A program made the position numbers and the translations under genes. This document shows, piece by piece, positions 16,762 through 24,956 of a stretch of DNA of 64,000 nt. Every line of letters begins with the position of its first letter. The stretch's first letter is position 1. Location of the stretch: assembly GCA_023437365.1 (NCBI GenBank), contig JAEZGK010000003.1:72296-136295 (forward strand), in the 5' to 3' direction. Under the pieces are notes generated by a model, which did no database searches, was not told where the DNA came from, and saw nothing but the letters and a program-made list of their open reading frames with translations. This DNA is from Bacillota bacterium (lineage in GTDB: Bacteria > Bacillota > Clostridia > Lachnospirales > Lachnospiraceae).

Positions 16762-19008
16762 ATGAAAAAAGAAACAATAAAGATTGGAGGCATGACCTGT
16801 GCAGCTTGCTCCCAAAGAGTGGAGAAAGCGATAGCGAAGCTGGAGGGAATAGGAAGTGTATCGGTCAATCTGGCAACCGAGAAAGCAACCTTTGAGTACG
16901 ATCCACAGGTGATCAGACTTTCTGACATCAAGGAATGTGTAGAAAAAACAGGTTATCAGGCATTGGCTAACGACAAAAATACTGTTGATGCGGATAAGCT
17001 GCGTAAGGAGAAGGAGATCAAGATACTCTGGACGAAATTCATCATCTCTGCAGTCTTTGGTTTGCCGCTCTTATATATCGCTATGGTGCCGATGCTTTCC
17101 TGGTGGCCTTTCCCAATTCCGAAGGGAATTCATCCGATGGACTTCCCTCTACGATTTGCATTATTGGAAGTCCTTCTGGTCATTCCGATCCTGATAGCCG
17201 GAAACCGTTTCTATACTGTTGGCTTTAAAGCACTGTTTCAGCGCAGCCCGAATATGGATTCCCTGGTAGCAATCGGTACCTCAGCAGCCTTTATCTACAG
17301 TATCTATAATACAGCAAGAATCCTCTGGGGTGATTTCGGAGCAGTAGAACATCTCTACTTTGAGACGGCAGGTGTGATTATTACCCTGATCCTGCTGGGA
17401 AAATCCTTAGAAGCAGTGTCCAAGGGAAAGACTTCGGAAGCAATCAAGAAGCTGATGGGGCTGACACCTAAGACAGCAACCGTGATACACGATGGCATGG
17501 AGAAGGAAATCCCAATTGAAGATGTGGAGATCGGTGATCTGCTGCTCGTCAGACCAGGTGAGAAAATACCGGTGGATGGTGTGGTATTGGAGGGAACTAC
17601 CTCTATTGATGAGGCTATGCTGACCGGAGAAAGTATGCCGGTGGATAAGAAAATCGGTGACAAGGTCTATGCAGCCAGTATGAATAAGAACGGTATGATT
17701 AAATTCAAAGCAACTAAGGTCGGAGCAGATACAGCGTTAGCTCAGATTATTAAGCTGGTCGAGGACGCTCAGGGTTCTAAGGCTCCAATCGCCAAACTTG
17801 CAGATACCGTATCCGGTTACTTCGTGCCCGTAGTATGTGCCATAGCATTAATCGCTTTTTTTGCATGGTTCTTAACCGGCCAGTCATTGGCTTTTTCGTT
17901 GACTATATTTATATCTGTGATTGTAATCGCCTGTCCCTGTGCACTTGGACTCGCTACACCGACCGCCATCATGGTCGGTACCGGTAAAGGTGCGGAGAAC
18001 GGCATTCTGATCAAGAGCGGAGAAGCCTTGGAGACGGCTTATAAGCTGAATACAATCGTATTTGATAAGACAGGAACAATTACAGAAGGTAAACCTGAGG
18101 TAACGGATATCCTTCCAATTGAGGGAATCACCCGAGAACGACTCTTAAAGCTTGCTGCCTCCGGAGAAAAAGGGTCCGAGCATCCCTTGGGAGAGGCAAT
18201 TGTAAGGGGTGCGGAGAAGGAAGGACTTGAGCTTCTTCCGGTCGAAGAATTTCTGGCTGTACCCGGAAGGGGAATCGAGGTTACGATTGATAAGCTGAGG
18301 ATACTAATCGGAAATAAGAAGCTAATGGACCAACGAAACATCTCTCTGATTGAACTGAAAGAGAAATCCGATCAATTGGCAGCAGAGGGGAAGACCCCGA
18401 TGTATGTTGCCATAAATGGAAGGCTGTCGGGAATCATTGCTGTAGCCGATGTGGTTAAGGAGAGCAGTGCGAAAGCCATCAAGAGGCTTCAGTCCATGGG
18501 AATTGAGGTCGCCATGATCACAGGTGATAACAGAAAGACAGCGGAAGCTATCGCAAAACAGGTGGGGATTGACAGAGTCCTTGCAGAGGTGCTTCCTCAG
18601 GATAAATCTAACGAAGTAAAGAAGCTTCAGACAGAGGGTAAAAAGGTATGTATGGTTGGAGACGGAATTAATGATGCCCCAGCTTTAGTACAGGCCGACA
18701 TTGGTATCGCGATCGGTTCCGGTACGGATGTAGCTATGGAATCGGCGGATATCGTTCTGATGAGGAGTGACCTGATGGATGTGCCGACAGCAATTAATCT
18801 AAGTAAAAGTACTATAAGAAATATTAAACAAAATTTATTCTGGGCATTTGGCTACAATGTAGCGGGTATCCCGATTGCTGCAGGTATTTTGCATCTGTTC
18901 GGAGGCCCGCTCCTCAACCCAATCTTTGCTGCAGCTGCCATGGCTTTCAGCTCTGTATCCGTAGTCAGCAATGCACTTAGACTGAAGGGCTTTCGTGCAT
19001 ACCGATAA
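16762..19008 (+). CDS. copA: Copper-translocating P1B-type ATPase CopA
   Basis: Exports Cu(I) using ATP. One N-terminal HMA domain with GGMTCAACSQRVEKA, then membrane helices; actuator motif TGES in MLTGESMPVDK; the metal-site CPC in ACPCALGLATPTA; phosphorylation site DKTGTIT; the HP motif in SEHPLGEAI; hinge GDGINDAPAL. The 748-residue length fits a single-HMA CopA. CPC plus HMA support copper or silver rather than zinc. It is 38 bp downstream of the DUF2318 gene and followed by a lipoprotein and a two-component system. Confidence 0.95.
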   Translation: MKKETIKIGGMTCAACSQRVEKAIAKLEGIGSVSVNLATEKATFEYDPQVIRLSDIKECVEKTGYQALANDKNTVDADKLRKEKEIKILWTKFIISAVFGLPLLYIAMVPMLSWWPFPIPKGIHPMDFPLRFALLEVLLVIPILIAGNRFYTVGFKALFQRSPNMDSLVAIGTSAAFIYSIYNTARILWGDFGAVEHLYFETAGVIITLILLGKSLEAVSKGKTSEAIKKLMGLTPKTATVIHDGMEKEIPIEDVEIGDLLLVRPGEKIPVDGVVLEGTTSIDEAMLTGESMPVDKKIGDKVYAASMNKNGMIKFKATKVGADTALAQIIKLVEDAQGSKAPIAKLADTVSGYFVPVVCAIALIAFFAWFLTGQSLAFSLTIFISVIVIACPCALGLATPTAIMVGTGKGAENGILIKSGEALETAYKLNTIVFDKTGTITEGKPEVTDILPIEGITRERLLKLAASGEKGSEHPLGEAIVRGAEKEGLELLPVEEFLAVPGRGIEVTIDKLRILIGNKKLMDQRNISLIELKEKSDQLAAEGKTPMYVAINGRLSGIIAVADVVKESSAKAIKRLQSMGIEVAMITGDNRKTAEAIAKQVGIDRVLAEVLPQDKSNEVKKLQTEGKKVCMVGDGINDAPALVQADIGIAIGSGTDVAMESADIVLMRSDLMDVPTAINLSKSTIRNIKQNLFWAFGYNVAGIPIAAGILHLFGGPLLNPIFAAAAMAFSSVSVVSNALRLKGFRAYR

Positions 19009-19114
19009 GCAGGGACATAAAGAAGTAAATTGAACAGTAAAGTTTTTTTGATTGACGAAATTTGTACTGCTTCACGAATTCGTAAGTTAGCAGCAGAGAG
19101 GAGGAACAATTTAG

Positions 19115-19789
19115 ATGAGAAGAGCAGTATTATCTATAGTAATTATTATAATACTGGTAGGACTGACTGCATGCGGCAAGCTGGATGTAATAGGAGACCA
19201 ATCTGAGAAATCCTATCAGGCAGTACTGACAGCCCTACCGAATCAGGTTAGTAAAGATACAGAATTCGGAGGCTGGTCATTCCAGGCACTGGATAAGGCG
19301 GCACGCTTCGAATGGTCTGAGGATTTTAGCAAGACAACAGGTGATGATATCAGATTGGTCGTGGATGCACAGCCATTTCTGGATGCGGGATTGGATCCGG
19401 CTAAGCTTCCCGCAGGCATGTTTGTCGATAATCAGATTATCGTTGGAGCACCGCTCGGCGATGATAACATTACCTATGTCGGAATAGCATCACCGCTTGA
19501 TTCCTATAAAAAACTGGTGAAACACTATCGGGACAGAATATCCTACCATTTGGCACTTGACCACTTCGGGGTAAAGCTGGATAATGGAAATATGTTCGAG
19601 TGGGCAAAGGATATGAAGACCAATGATAAGGATATCGTTTTTGTGCTAAATCCACAGCCATTTCTGGATGCGGGAGTGAAGCCAAACAAGGTGAATGGAT
19701 GGTTATTCACCAAGGTGGAGATTATGGAAGATAACGGTAAAAAGATACAGGTAGATAAATTCCTGAAGCCCTTTGATGTAGAGAGTTAA
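19115..19789 (+). CDS. Lipoprotein with a duplicated domain, function unknown
   Basis: A 224-residue secreted lipoprotein: signal peptide with lipobox LTAC, so Cys20 should be lipidated. The mature part contains two related units: FEW at 65-67 and again at 161-163, and QPFLDAG at 86-92 and again at 181-187, with similar residues around them. I do not recognise the family. Its position between copA and a two-component system, with a good AGGAGG site, suggests a cell-surface role in metal sensing or binding, but no Cys/His/Met-rich site is obvious. Two-domain ligand binding is an inference. Confidence 0.75.
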   Translation: MRRAVLSIVIIIILVGLTACGKLDVIGDQSEKSYQAVLTALPNQVSKDTEFGGWSFQALDKAARFEWSEDFSKTTGDDIRLVVDAQPFLDAGLDPAKLPAGMFVDNQIIVGAPLGDDNITYVGIASPLDSYKKLVKHYRDRISYHLALDHFGVKLDNGNMFEWAKDMKTNDKDIVFVLNPQPFLDAGVKPNKVNGWLFTKVEIMEDNGKKIQVDKFLKPFDVES

Positions 19790-19831
19790 TTGGGGTATGC
19801 CGAAACGACGGCATAAAGTAAGGAGGGGACA

Positions 19832-20527
19832 GTGCCTTTCATTAAAATCTTAGTTGTTGAAGATGAAGAAAAAATAATGACCGTAGTAAAGTCCTTCCTG
19901 GAAAGTAAGGGCTTTACTGTGCTTACGGCACACGACGGGAAGAAAGCAATCGAGATATTCGAAAGAGAGAACATCTCTTTAATTTTGCTGGATCTCATGC
20001 TCCCGGAAATGTCGGGAGAAGAGGTCTGTCAGCTCATTCGTAAAAAATCAAGGGTACCGATCATGATGCTGACGGCAAAATCCGAGGAATCCGATCATCT
20101 AAGAGGGCTGGGAATCGGGGCGGATGATTATATTACGAAGCCTTTTAGTCTAAAGGCATTATATGCAAGAATAGAAGCGGTGCTTCGAAGGTCGATGGAT
20201 GATCTGCCAGGCTTACACGCCAAGAAATCCTTCCGGGACGGAGAACTGGTGATTGATTACGAGTATAGAATTGTGACAAGAAATTCGGTTGAAGTCAAGC
20301 TTACGCCGAACGAATATAAGCTGCTCATCCTGCTGGCCAAGTATCCCAATAAGGTGTTTACCAGGGAGGAGCTGATAACCACAGCCCTTGGAGAAGAATT
20401 TGAAGGCTATGATAGAACCATAGACAGCCATATTAAGAACCTTCGCCATAAAATAGAGACCGACCCGAAGGAGCCTTACTATATAAAGACGATTCATGGT
20501 GTGGGTTATAAATTCGGAGGTGAATAG
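19832..20527 (+). CDS. OmpR/PhoB-family response regulator
   Basis: Receiver domain (phospho-acceptor Asp in LLDLMLPEMSGEE, conserved Lys in ITKPFS) joined to a winged-helix DNA-binding domain (residues about 130-230, LTPNEYKLLILLAKYPNKVF and DSHIKNLRHKIE). It starts with GTG at 19832, 8 bp after AGGAGGGGAC. The histidine kinase follows 3 bp later. By position it probably controls the copper/redox genes upstream. Confidence 0.92.
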   Translation: MPFIKILVVEDEEKIMTVVKSFLESKGFTVLTAHDGKKAIEIFERENISLILLDLMLPEMSGEEVCQLIRKKSRVPIMMLTAKSEESDHLRGLGIGADDYITKPFSLKALYARIEAVLRRSMDDLPGLHAKKSFRDGELVIDYEYRIVTRNSVEVKLTPNEYKLLILLAKYPNKVFTREELITTALGEEFEGYDRTIDSHIKNLRHKIETDPKEPYYIKTIHGVGYKFGGE

Positions 20528-20530
20528 CAG

Positions 20531-21919
20531 ATGCACAGTCTGAAATCAAGATTATCTCTGTCCATCCTGATGATTGTACTGCTGGCAATTGCCATCATCA
20601 GCGTGCTATCCAATTATTTCATCAATCAGCAGTTTACCGATTATATCGGCCAGCAGCAGGAATTGAAGACTCAGATCATCACGACCAGTATTGGGCAGCA
20701 ATTTACACCGAATACCGGGGAATGGAACCTGGATTATATCCATGCAATTGGCATGTCCTCCCTCTACGAAGGCTATATCCTTAAGGTCTTTGATCAGGAG
20801 AAAAAAGTGCTGTGGGATGCCCAGGCTCACGATATGAACCTGTGTAATCGGATCATGGAGGAGATATCCCAAAGAATGCAAATTCAGTATCCTCGGTTGG
20901 ACGGTGAATTTACTTCCGTTACCTATCCGTTGCAGCAGGACGAAATAACCGTCGGGAGTGTCAGCATCAGCTATTTTGGTCCCTTTTTCTTGAATGAGAA
21001 TGAATTTAAATTTTTAAGATCCTTAAATATTATCTTACTTGGGGTAGGAGCTATCTCGTTGCTGATCTCCTTTCTGGTTGGGACCATGCTTGCAAGAAGA
21101 ATCAGCAGTCCGATCCTAAAGACAGTGGAGGCAGCAAAACAGATATCGGATGGTAATTACGGAGTGCGTATTCAGGAGGAGCTTGACACGAAGGAATTGG
21201 TGCTTCTGGTTGATTCCATCAATCACCTTGCCGTCTCCCTGGAGACCTTGGAGAAGCTTCGGAAGCAGTTGACTGAGGATGTGGCCCATGAGCTGAGGAC
21301 GCCTATCACAATCCTGCAATCTTATCTTGAGGCTATGGCGGATGGATTATGGGAGCCGGATAAGGAACGCCTGCAAAGCTGTTATGATGAGGTGGAAAGA
21401 ATTGGTCGACTGGTAGGAGATCTGGAGAGCCTGGCTAAGCTCGAAGGCGGTATTCTGAAATTGGTACGGAAACCGGTGGAATTGTATGCCTTGGTCGAAC
21501 AGGTGGTGTCCAGCTTTACTCTAGAGCTTGAAAACAAAAGCCTGCAGGTTGAACTACAGGGAGCGCATCCCTCACTGTTGGCTGATCAGAGCAGATTAAA
21601 GCAAGTAGTGATTAACCTTTTGAGCAATGCCATCAAATATTCTACGGAGGGCTGCCTCATAACCTTTGAGCTTTTTGAAACCAGGGACAGTGCAGGCTTT
21701 AGTATCCGCGACAACGGAATCGGTATCGCAGAGGAGGAGCTTCCTTATATTTTTGAACGATTTTATCGTGCGGATAAATCCCGTAACCGATTGACGGGAG
21801 GGACAGGCATTGGACTTACTATCGTGAAATCCATCATAGAAGCGCATGGGGGAAGGATATCTGTACGAAGCAGGCTGGGCGAAGGAACCACCTTTAATGT
21901 AGCCCTGCCGAAAGCATAA
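20531..21919 (+). CDS. Sensor histidine kinase (HAMP-HisKA-HATPase)
   Basis: Two membrane segments (about 8-30 and 165-190) enclose an extracytoplasmic sensor of about 135 residues; then HAMP (ARRISSPILKTVEAAKQIS), the phospho-acceptor His in EDVAHELRTPITILQ, and an ATPase domain with NLLSNAIKYS, DNGIGIAEEELPYIF and GGTGIGLTIVKSI. Its ribosome site GGAGGTGA lies inside the end of the response regulator gene, so the two are translationally linked. The sensor part carries few Cys/Met/His, so copper sensing cannot be claimed from it. Confidence 0.92.
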   Translation: MHSLKSRLSLSILMIVLLAIAIISVLSNYFINQQFTDYIGQQQELKTQIITTSIGQQFTPNTGEWNLDYIHAIGMSSLYEGYILKVFDQEKKVLWDAQAHDMNLCNRIMEEISQRMQIQYPRLDGEFTSVTYPLQQDEITVGSVSISYFGPFFLNENEFKFLRSLNIILLGVGAISLLISFLVGTMLARRISSPILKTVEAAKQISDGNYGVRIQEELDTKELVLLVDSINHLAVSLETLEKLRKQLTEDVAHELRTPITILQSYLEAMADGLWEPDKERLQSCYDEVERIGRLVGDLESLAKLEGGILKLVRKPVELYALVEQVVSSFTLELENKSLQVELQGAHPSLLADQSRLKQVVINLLSNAIKYSTEGCLITFELFETRDSAGFSIRDNGIGIAEEELPYIFERFYRADKSRNRLTGGTGIGLTIVKSIIEAHGGRISVRSRLGEGTTFNVALPKA

Positions 21920-21956
21920 CATAAGTATAAATTAATCCGATTCTAATGCATAAACT

Positions 21957-22004
21957 AGGTCTCCGGTATATGATAAATAGAAAATCATATATCGGAGACC
22001 TTTG
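21957..22004 (+). terminator. Hairpin after the two-component system
   Basis: An 18-bp stem: AGGTCTCCGGTATATGAT (21957-21974) with ATCATATATCGGAGACCT (21984-22001), one G-U pair, then TTGATT. The T-run is weak, but the long stem and position favour a terminator. Confidence 0.6.
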
Positions 22005-22108
22005 ATTCCGGTAAGTTTTCCTTGAAGATAAAACATGGAGATTACCGTTATATTTGATAGAATTACTTTATACCTAACAACATAAAAAATAATATACTGA
22101 ATTTTATA

Positions 22109-22168
22109 ATATTGTATTGACATACAATATTATATGGTGTATAGTATTGTCAATCGAACAATATTGTT
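22109..22168 (+). promoter_or_regulatory. padR promoter with overlapping palindromes
   Basis: TTGACA (22117-22122), 17 bp, TATAGT (22140-22145). The -35 hexamer is exactly the spacer of a perfect inverted repeat ATATTGTA (22109-22116) and TACAATAT (22123-22130). A second palindrome AACAATATTGTT lies at 22157-22168. This fits repression by the PadR protein encoded next. Confidence 0.65.
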
Positions 22169-22200
22169 TTCAATATAAAACTCGGAAAGGAGTGAAGACT

Positions 22201-22518
22201 ATGGTATTTAACACCGGTTCAGCGCTTCTGGATGCGATTGTACTGGCAGTAGTATCAAAGGAACCGGATGGAACATATGGATACAAGATTACACAGGATG
22301 TTCGAGTGGCTATTGAAGTATCGGAATCCACATTGTATCCGGTTCTGCGAAGGTTGCAGAAGGAAGATTGCCTGGAAGTATATGACTTGGAGTTCGGAGG
22401 AAGGAATCGAAGGTATTATAAAATCACAGACAAAGGAATGGTACAGCTTAGGCTTTATAGAGAAGAGTGGGAGAATTATTACAGTAAAATAAATATTATA
22501 TTTGAAGGAGTGAAATAG
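22201..22518 (+). CDS. PadR-family transcriptional regulator
   Basis: A 105-residue winged-helix repressor of the short PadR type: LLDAIVLAVVSKEPDGTYGYKI, the recognition helix region STLYPVLRRLQKE, and the wing RNRRYYKITDKG. The start at 22201 follows AAAGGAG at 22187-22193; the frame is open further upstream through the promoter and is not used. It is followed directly by DUF1700, DUF4097 and PspC genes, an arrangement common in Firmicutes, and probably represses all four from the palindromic promoter. Confidence 0.92.
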   Translation: MVFNTGSALLDAIVLAVVSKEPDGTYGYKITQDVRVAIEVSESTLYPVLRRLQKEDCLEVYDLEFGGRNRRYYKITDKGMVQLRLYREEWENYYSKINIIFEGVK

Positions 22519-23319
22519 ATGACAAAGCTAGAATTCATGAAGGAACTCGAAAGCTTATTGTTGGATATCCCTTTGGAAGAACGTGAAGAGGCTCTCAAAT
22601 ATTATAACGGTTATTTTGAAGATGCAGGGGAAGAGCAGGAGGATGAAATCATAACGGAATTGGGTTCACCGAAGCAGGTAGCTGATATAATAAAGGCGGA
22701 TTTGGTCTCCAATGCAGCAGAGCGTGCACAGGAGGGGATATATACAGAAAACGGATATCAGGATGCAGTAAACAGCAAGGAACAATTCGTTGTTGCAGAT
22801 CCGAAGACTACGAACACAGAACAGAATACACAGGGAAATGCATCAAATCAGGATGGACCCCGGTATAACAGTCAGAATACTTATCGGTCAGCAGGTCAGG
22901 GCACCAACCAGGGCGCAGGTAATTACAGTCAGACGAAACAGACGAAGAATAATGACAAGGTAGCTCTGCTTATCATCTTTTGTATCTTAGCAATACCGGT
23001 CGGTCTACCGTTGCTCAGTGCCGTTTTTGGCATTGCTGTTGGTTTGATTGCTACACTGTTCGGTTTAATCGTTGGATTTGGGGCAGCCGGGATCGCGATG
23101 ATTTTTGGTGGAATTGCACTTTTTATCTCAGGGCTCATCCAGCTAAGTGTACCGTTAATCGGTTTTGCAATGATTGGCAGCGGTCTGATTGTCTTAGGAC
23201 TCGGTATGCTGTTCACTATGCTCAGCGGTGCAATCTGTACCAAGGTGCTGCCTGCTTTATGCAGAGGTATTGTTAACTTATGTAGGATGCCCTTTAAGAA
23301 TAGGAGTGTGATGGCATGA
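22519..23319 (+). CDS. DUF1700 (HAAS-type) membrane protein
   Basis: The opening MTKLEFMKELESLLLDIPLEE and the ALKYYNGYFEDAGEE motif are characteristic of DUF1700, a small cytoplasmic helical domain that goes with PadR regulators. A Gln/Asn-rich linker (about 85-140) leads to a C-terminal half with 3-4 hydrophobic segments rich in Gly, Ala and Ile. It starts on the base after the padR stop codon, so the genes are coupled. The role is unknown; the family is thought to act in envelope sensing with the downstream partner. Confidence 0.85.
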   Translation: MTKLEFMKELESLLLDIPLEEREEALKYYNGYFEDAGEEQEDEIITELGSPKQVADIIKADLVSNAAERAQEGIYTENGYQDAVNSKEQFVVADPKTTNTEQNTQGNASNQDGPRYNSQNTYRSAGQGTNQGAGNYSQTKQTKNNDKVALLIIFCILAIPVGLPLLSAVFGIAVGLIATLFGLIVGFGAAGIAMIFGGIALFISGLIQLSVPLIGFAMIGSGLIVLGLGMLFTMLSGAICTKVLPALCRGIVNLCRMPFKNRSVMA

Positions 23320-24167
23320 AAACATTTACAAAAATATGGCTTGGCATAGCATTTGTTGCCTTAGGTTTTGGTATCATATTAGTCATCATTGTCGTGGCAT
23401 CCGGTGGAACAATCGTAGACCTTCCCACGGTTTCTTATCAGGAGAACTATACAGGGATTACTGATGTGGATATGGATATTGAATATGCAGAGGTTCAGGT
23501 AATCCAAGGAGATGGTTTCTCCATTGATGCCGAGGATATTCCGGAGAACAGCCTGGAATCTTATGTAGAGAACGGAACGTGGATTGTAAGGCAAAATAGC
23601 GATAATGAGTTTAATATCTTTGGCGGAAGAGTTCACCTTGGTGACATTCGTGGCTGGAGATGGTGGAACTATGATGAACCCAAGATTACGATTACCATGC
23701 CCGCTGATTTTACAGCCAACAGCTTTAAGTTTTGTATCGGAGCAGGGGATGTCATGATTGAGCAGGTACTTGCTTCAAAAGCTGATTTTGAAGTTTCAGC
23801 AGGACGGCTGGTAATCGAAGATGCTTCAATCAGCGACGAATCAAATTATATTGTGGGTGCCGGAACCATACAACTCAAAGAACTTCAGGCAAATGATATC
23901 TCAATTGACTGTGGTGTCGGTGGTGTATTCATAGAAGGAACGATAACTGGGAATAATGATATCACCTGCGGCGTCGGAGATGTCGAACTAAATCTGAGTG
24001 GAGAAGAGGATGACTATTCTTATGATATTGAATCCGGTGTTGGCACGATCAACATAGCGGATCATCATTATAAGGCTATATCGGATACGAAGATAAATAA
24101 TGACGGTACAATAGGTAACTTCAAACTTGACTGCAGTGTCGGCAATATTACAGTTGATTTTCGGTAA
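23316..24167 (+). CDS. DUF4097-family beta-repeat protein, membrane-anchored
   Basis: 283 residues with one N-terminal membrane segment (IWLGIAFVALGFGIILVIIV) and an outside-facing region of repeated short beta strands, typical of DUF4097 (putative adhesin/beta-helix). Repeats such as FEVSAGRLVIEDASI, SNYIVGAGTIQLKEL, SIDCGVGGVFIEGTI and DITCGVGDVELNLSG show a period of about 20 residues. The start overlaps the DUF1700 stop by 4 bp (ATGA), so translation is coupled. Probably a cell-surface partner of the DUF1700 protein. Confidence 0.85.
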   Translation: MKTFTKIWLGIAFVALGFGIILVIIVVASGGTIVDLPTVSYQENYTGITDVDMDIEYAEVQVIQGDGFSIDAEDIPENSLESYVENGTWIVRQNSDNEFNIFGGRVHLGDIRGWRWWNYDEPKITITMPADFTANSFKFCIGAGDVMIEQVLASKADFEVSAGRLVIEDASISDESNYIVGAGTIQLKELQANDISIDCGVGGVFIEGTITGNNDITCGVGDVELNLSGEEDDYSYDIESGVGTINIADHHYKAISDTKINNDGTIGNFKLDCSVGNITVDFR

Positions 24168-24219
24168 AAAGGTTGTATTATAATAAGTAGATGGTAAATA
24201 ATGAAAAGGAGGTTCTATT

Positions 24220-24405
24220 ATGGAACAGAAAAGATTATACAGATCAAATAATAAGATGATTTGCGGAGTGTGCGCAGGTATTGCGGAATACATCAATGTA
24301 GATCCGACGATTATCAGATTGGCTTGGGTGCTATTTGGTTTTGCAGGGGGCTTCGGTGTACTGGCATACATTATCGCAGCAATCATCATGCCCGTACAGG
24401 CATAA
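24220..24405 (+). CDS. PspC-domain small membrane protein
   Basis: A 61-residue protein that is nearly all PspC domain: RLYRSNNKMICGVCAGIAEY, NVDPTIIRLAWVL, and a final membrane helix. PspC proteins sit in the membrane and take part in phage-shock-like envelope-stress control. It follows the DUF4097 gene by 52 bp with an AAAGGAGG site and closes the padR operon. Confidence 0.9.
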   Translation: MEQKRLYRSNNKMICGVCAGIAEYINVDPTIIRLAWVLFGFAGGFGVLAYIIAAIIMPVQA

Positions 24406-24483
24406 TTACAGATTAATATACTGAGCTTTCGCAGATGTAAAAGCCGGTGAATTGTTAGAATAGTATCATAAGAATTAAGATAA

Positions 24484-24512
24484 GGAGGGAGGTGCTGCAA
24501 GCACCTCCCTCC
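24484..24512. terminator. Perfect 12-bp hairpin after the padR operon
   Basis: GGAGGGAGGTGC (24484-24495) and GCACCTCCCTCC (24501-24512) around TGCAA, followed by TACTGTTT. It lies between convergent transcription units. Confidence 0.65.
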
Positions 24513-24586
24513 TACTGTTTCCAAATTAAATTTAGAACCTTAGATTACTCAAAAACAGAGATTTTATAAATGATTTTAATTCTCTC

Positions 24587-24943
24587 TTACATCACCTTGT
24601 TAATCAGTTCGATTACCTGCTCAGCCTCATAGGGCTTGGCGAGAAATTCCGCTGCCCCAAGGCGTATTGCATCAATCATCTTGGTTTTCTGCCCGGCAGC
24701 TGTAACCATGATAATTTTCGCATCACTATTATAGCATCTGATGTGCTTTAGTGCCTCCAAACCGTCCATAATCGGCATGGTGATATCCATGGTGGTTATT
24801 TCCGGCTGTGTCTCTTTGAATTTTTTGAAGCCATCCTCCCCATTTACGGCTTCTGCGATGATTTCATGACCGTGTTCCTCCAGAATACTACGGAGTATTT
24901 TACGTGAAGTTTTGGAATCATCAACAATAAGAATTCTTGCCAT
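24587..24943 (-). CDS. CheY-like stand-alone receiver domain
   Basis: 118 residues, one receiver domain with no output part: acidic pocket DDSK near the start, phospho-acceptor Asp in MDITMPIMDGLEA, Thr in VTAAGQ, Lys in AKPYEAEQV. It lies 13 bp after the CheX-like gene on the same strand, with an AGGAGGGG site. The pair could act as receiver and its phosphatase. No flagellar or che operon is in the window. Confidence 0.92.
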   Translation of the reverse strand: MARILIVDDSKTSRKILRSILEEHGHEIIAEAVNGEDGFKKFKETQPEITTMDITMPIMDGLEALKHIRCYNSDAKIIMVTAAGQKTKMIDAIRLGAAEFLAKPYEAEQVIELINKVM

Positions 24944-24956
24944 CGCTACTCCCCTC

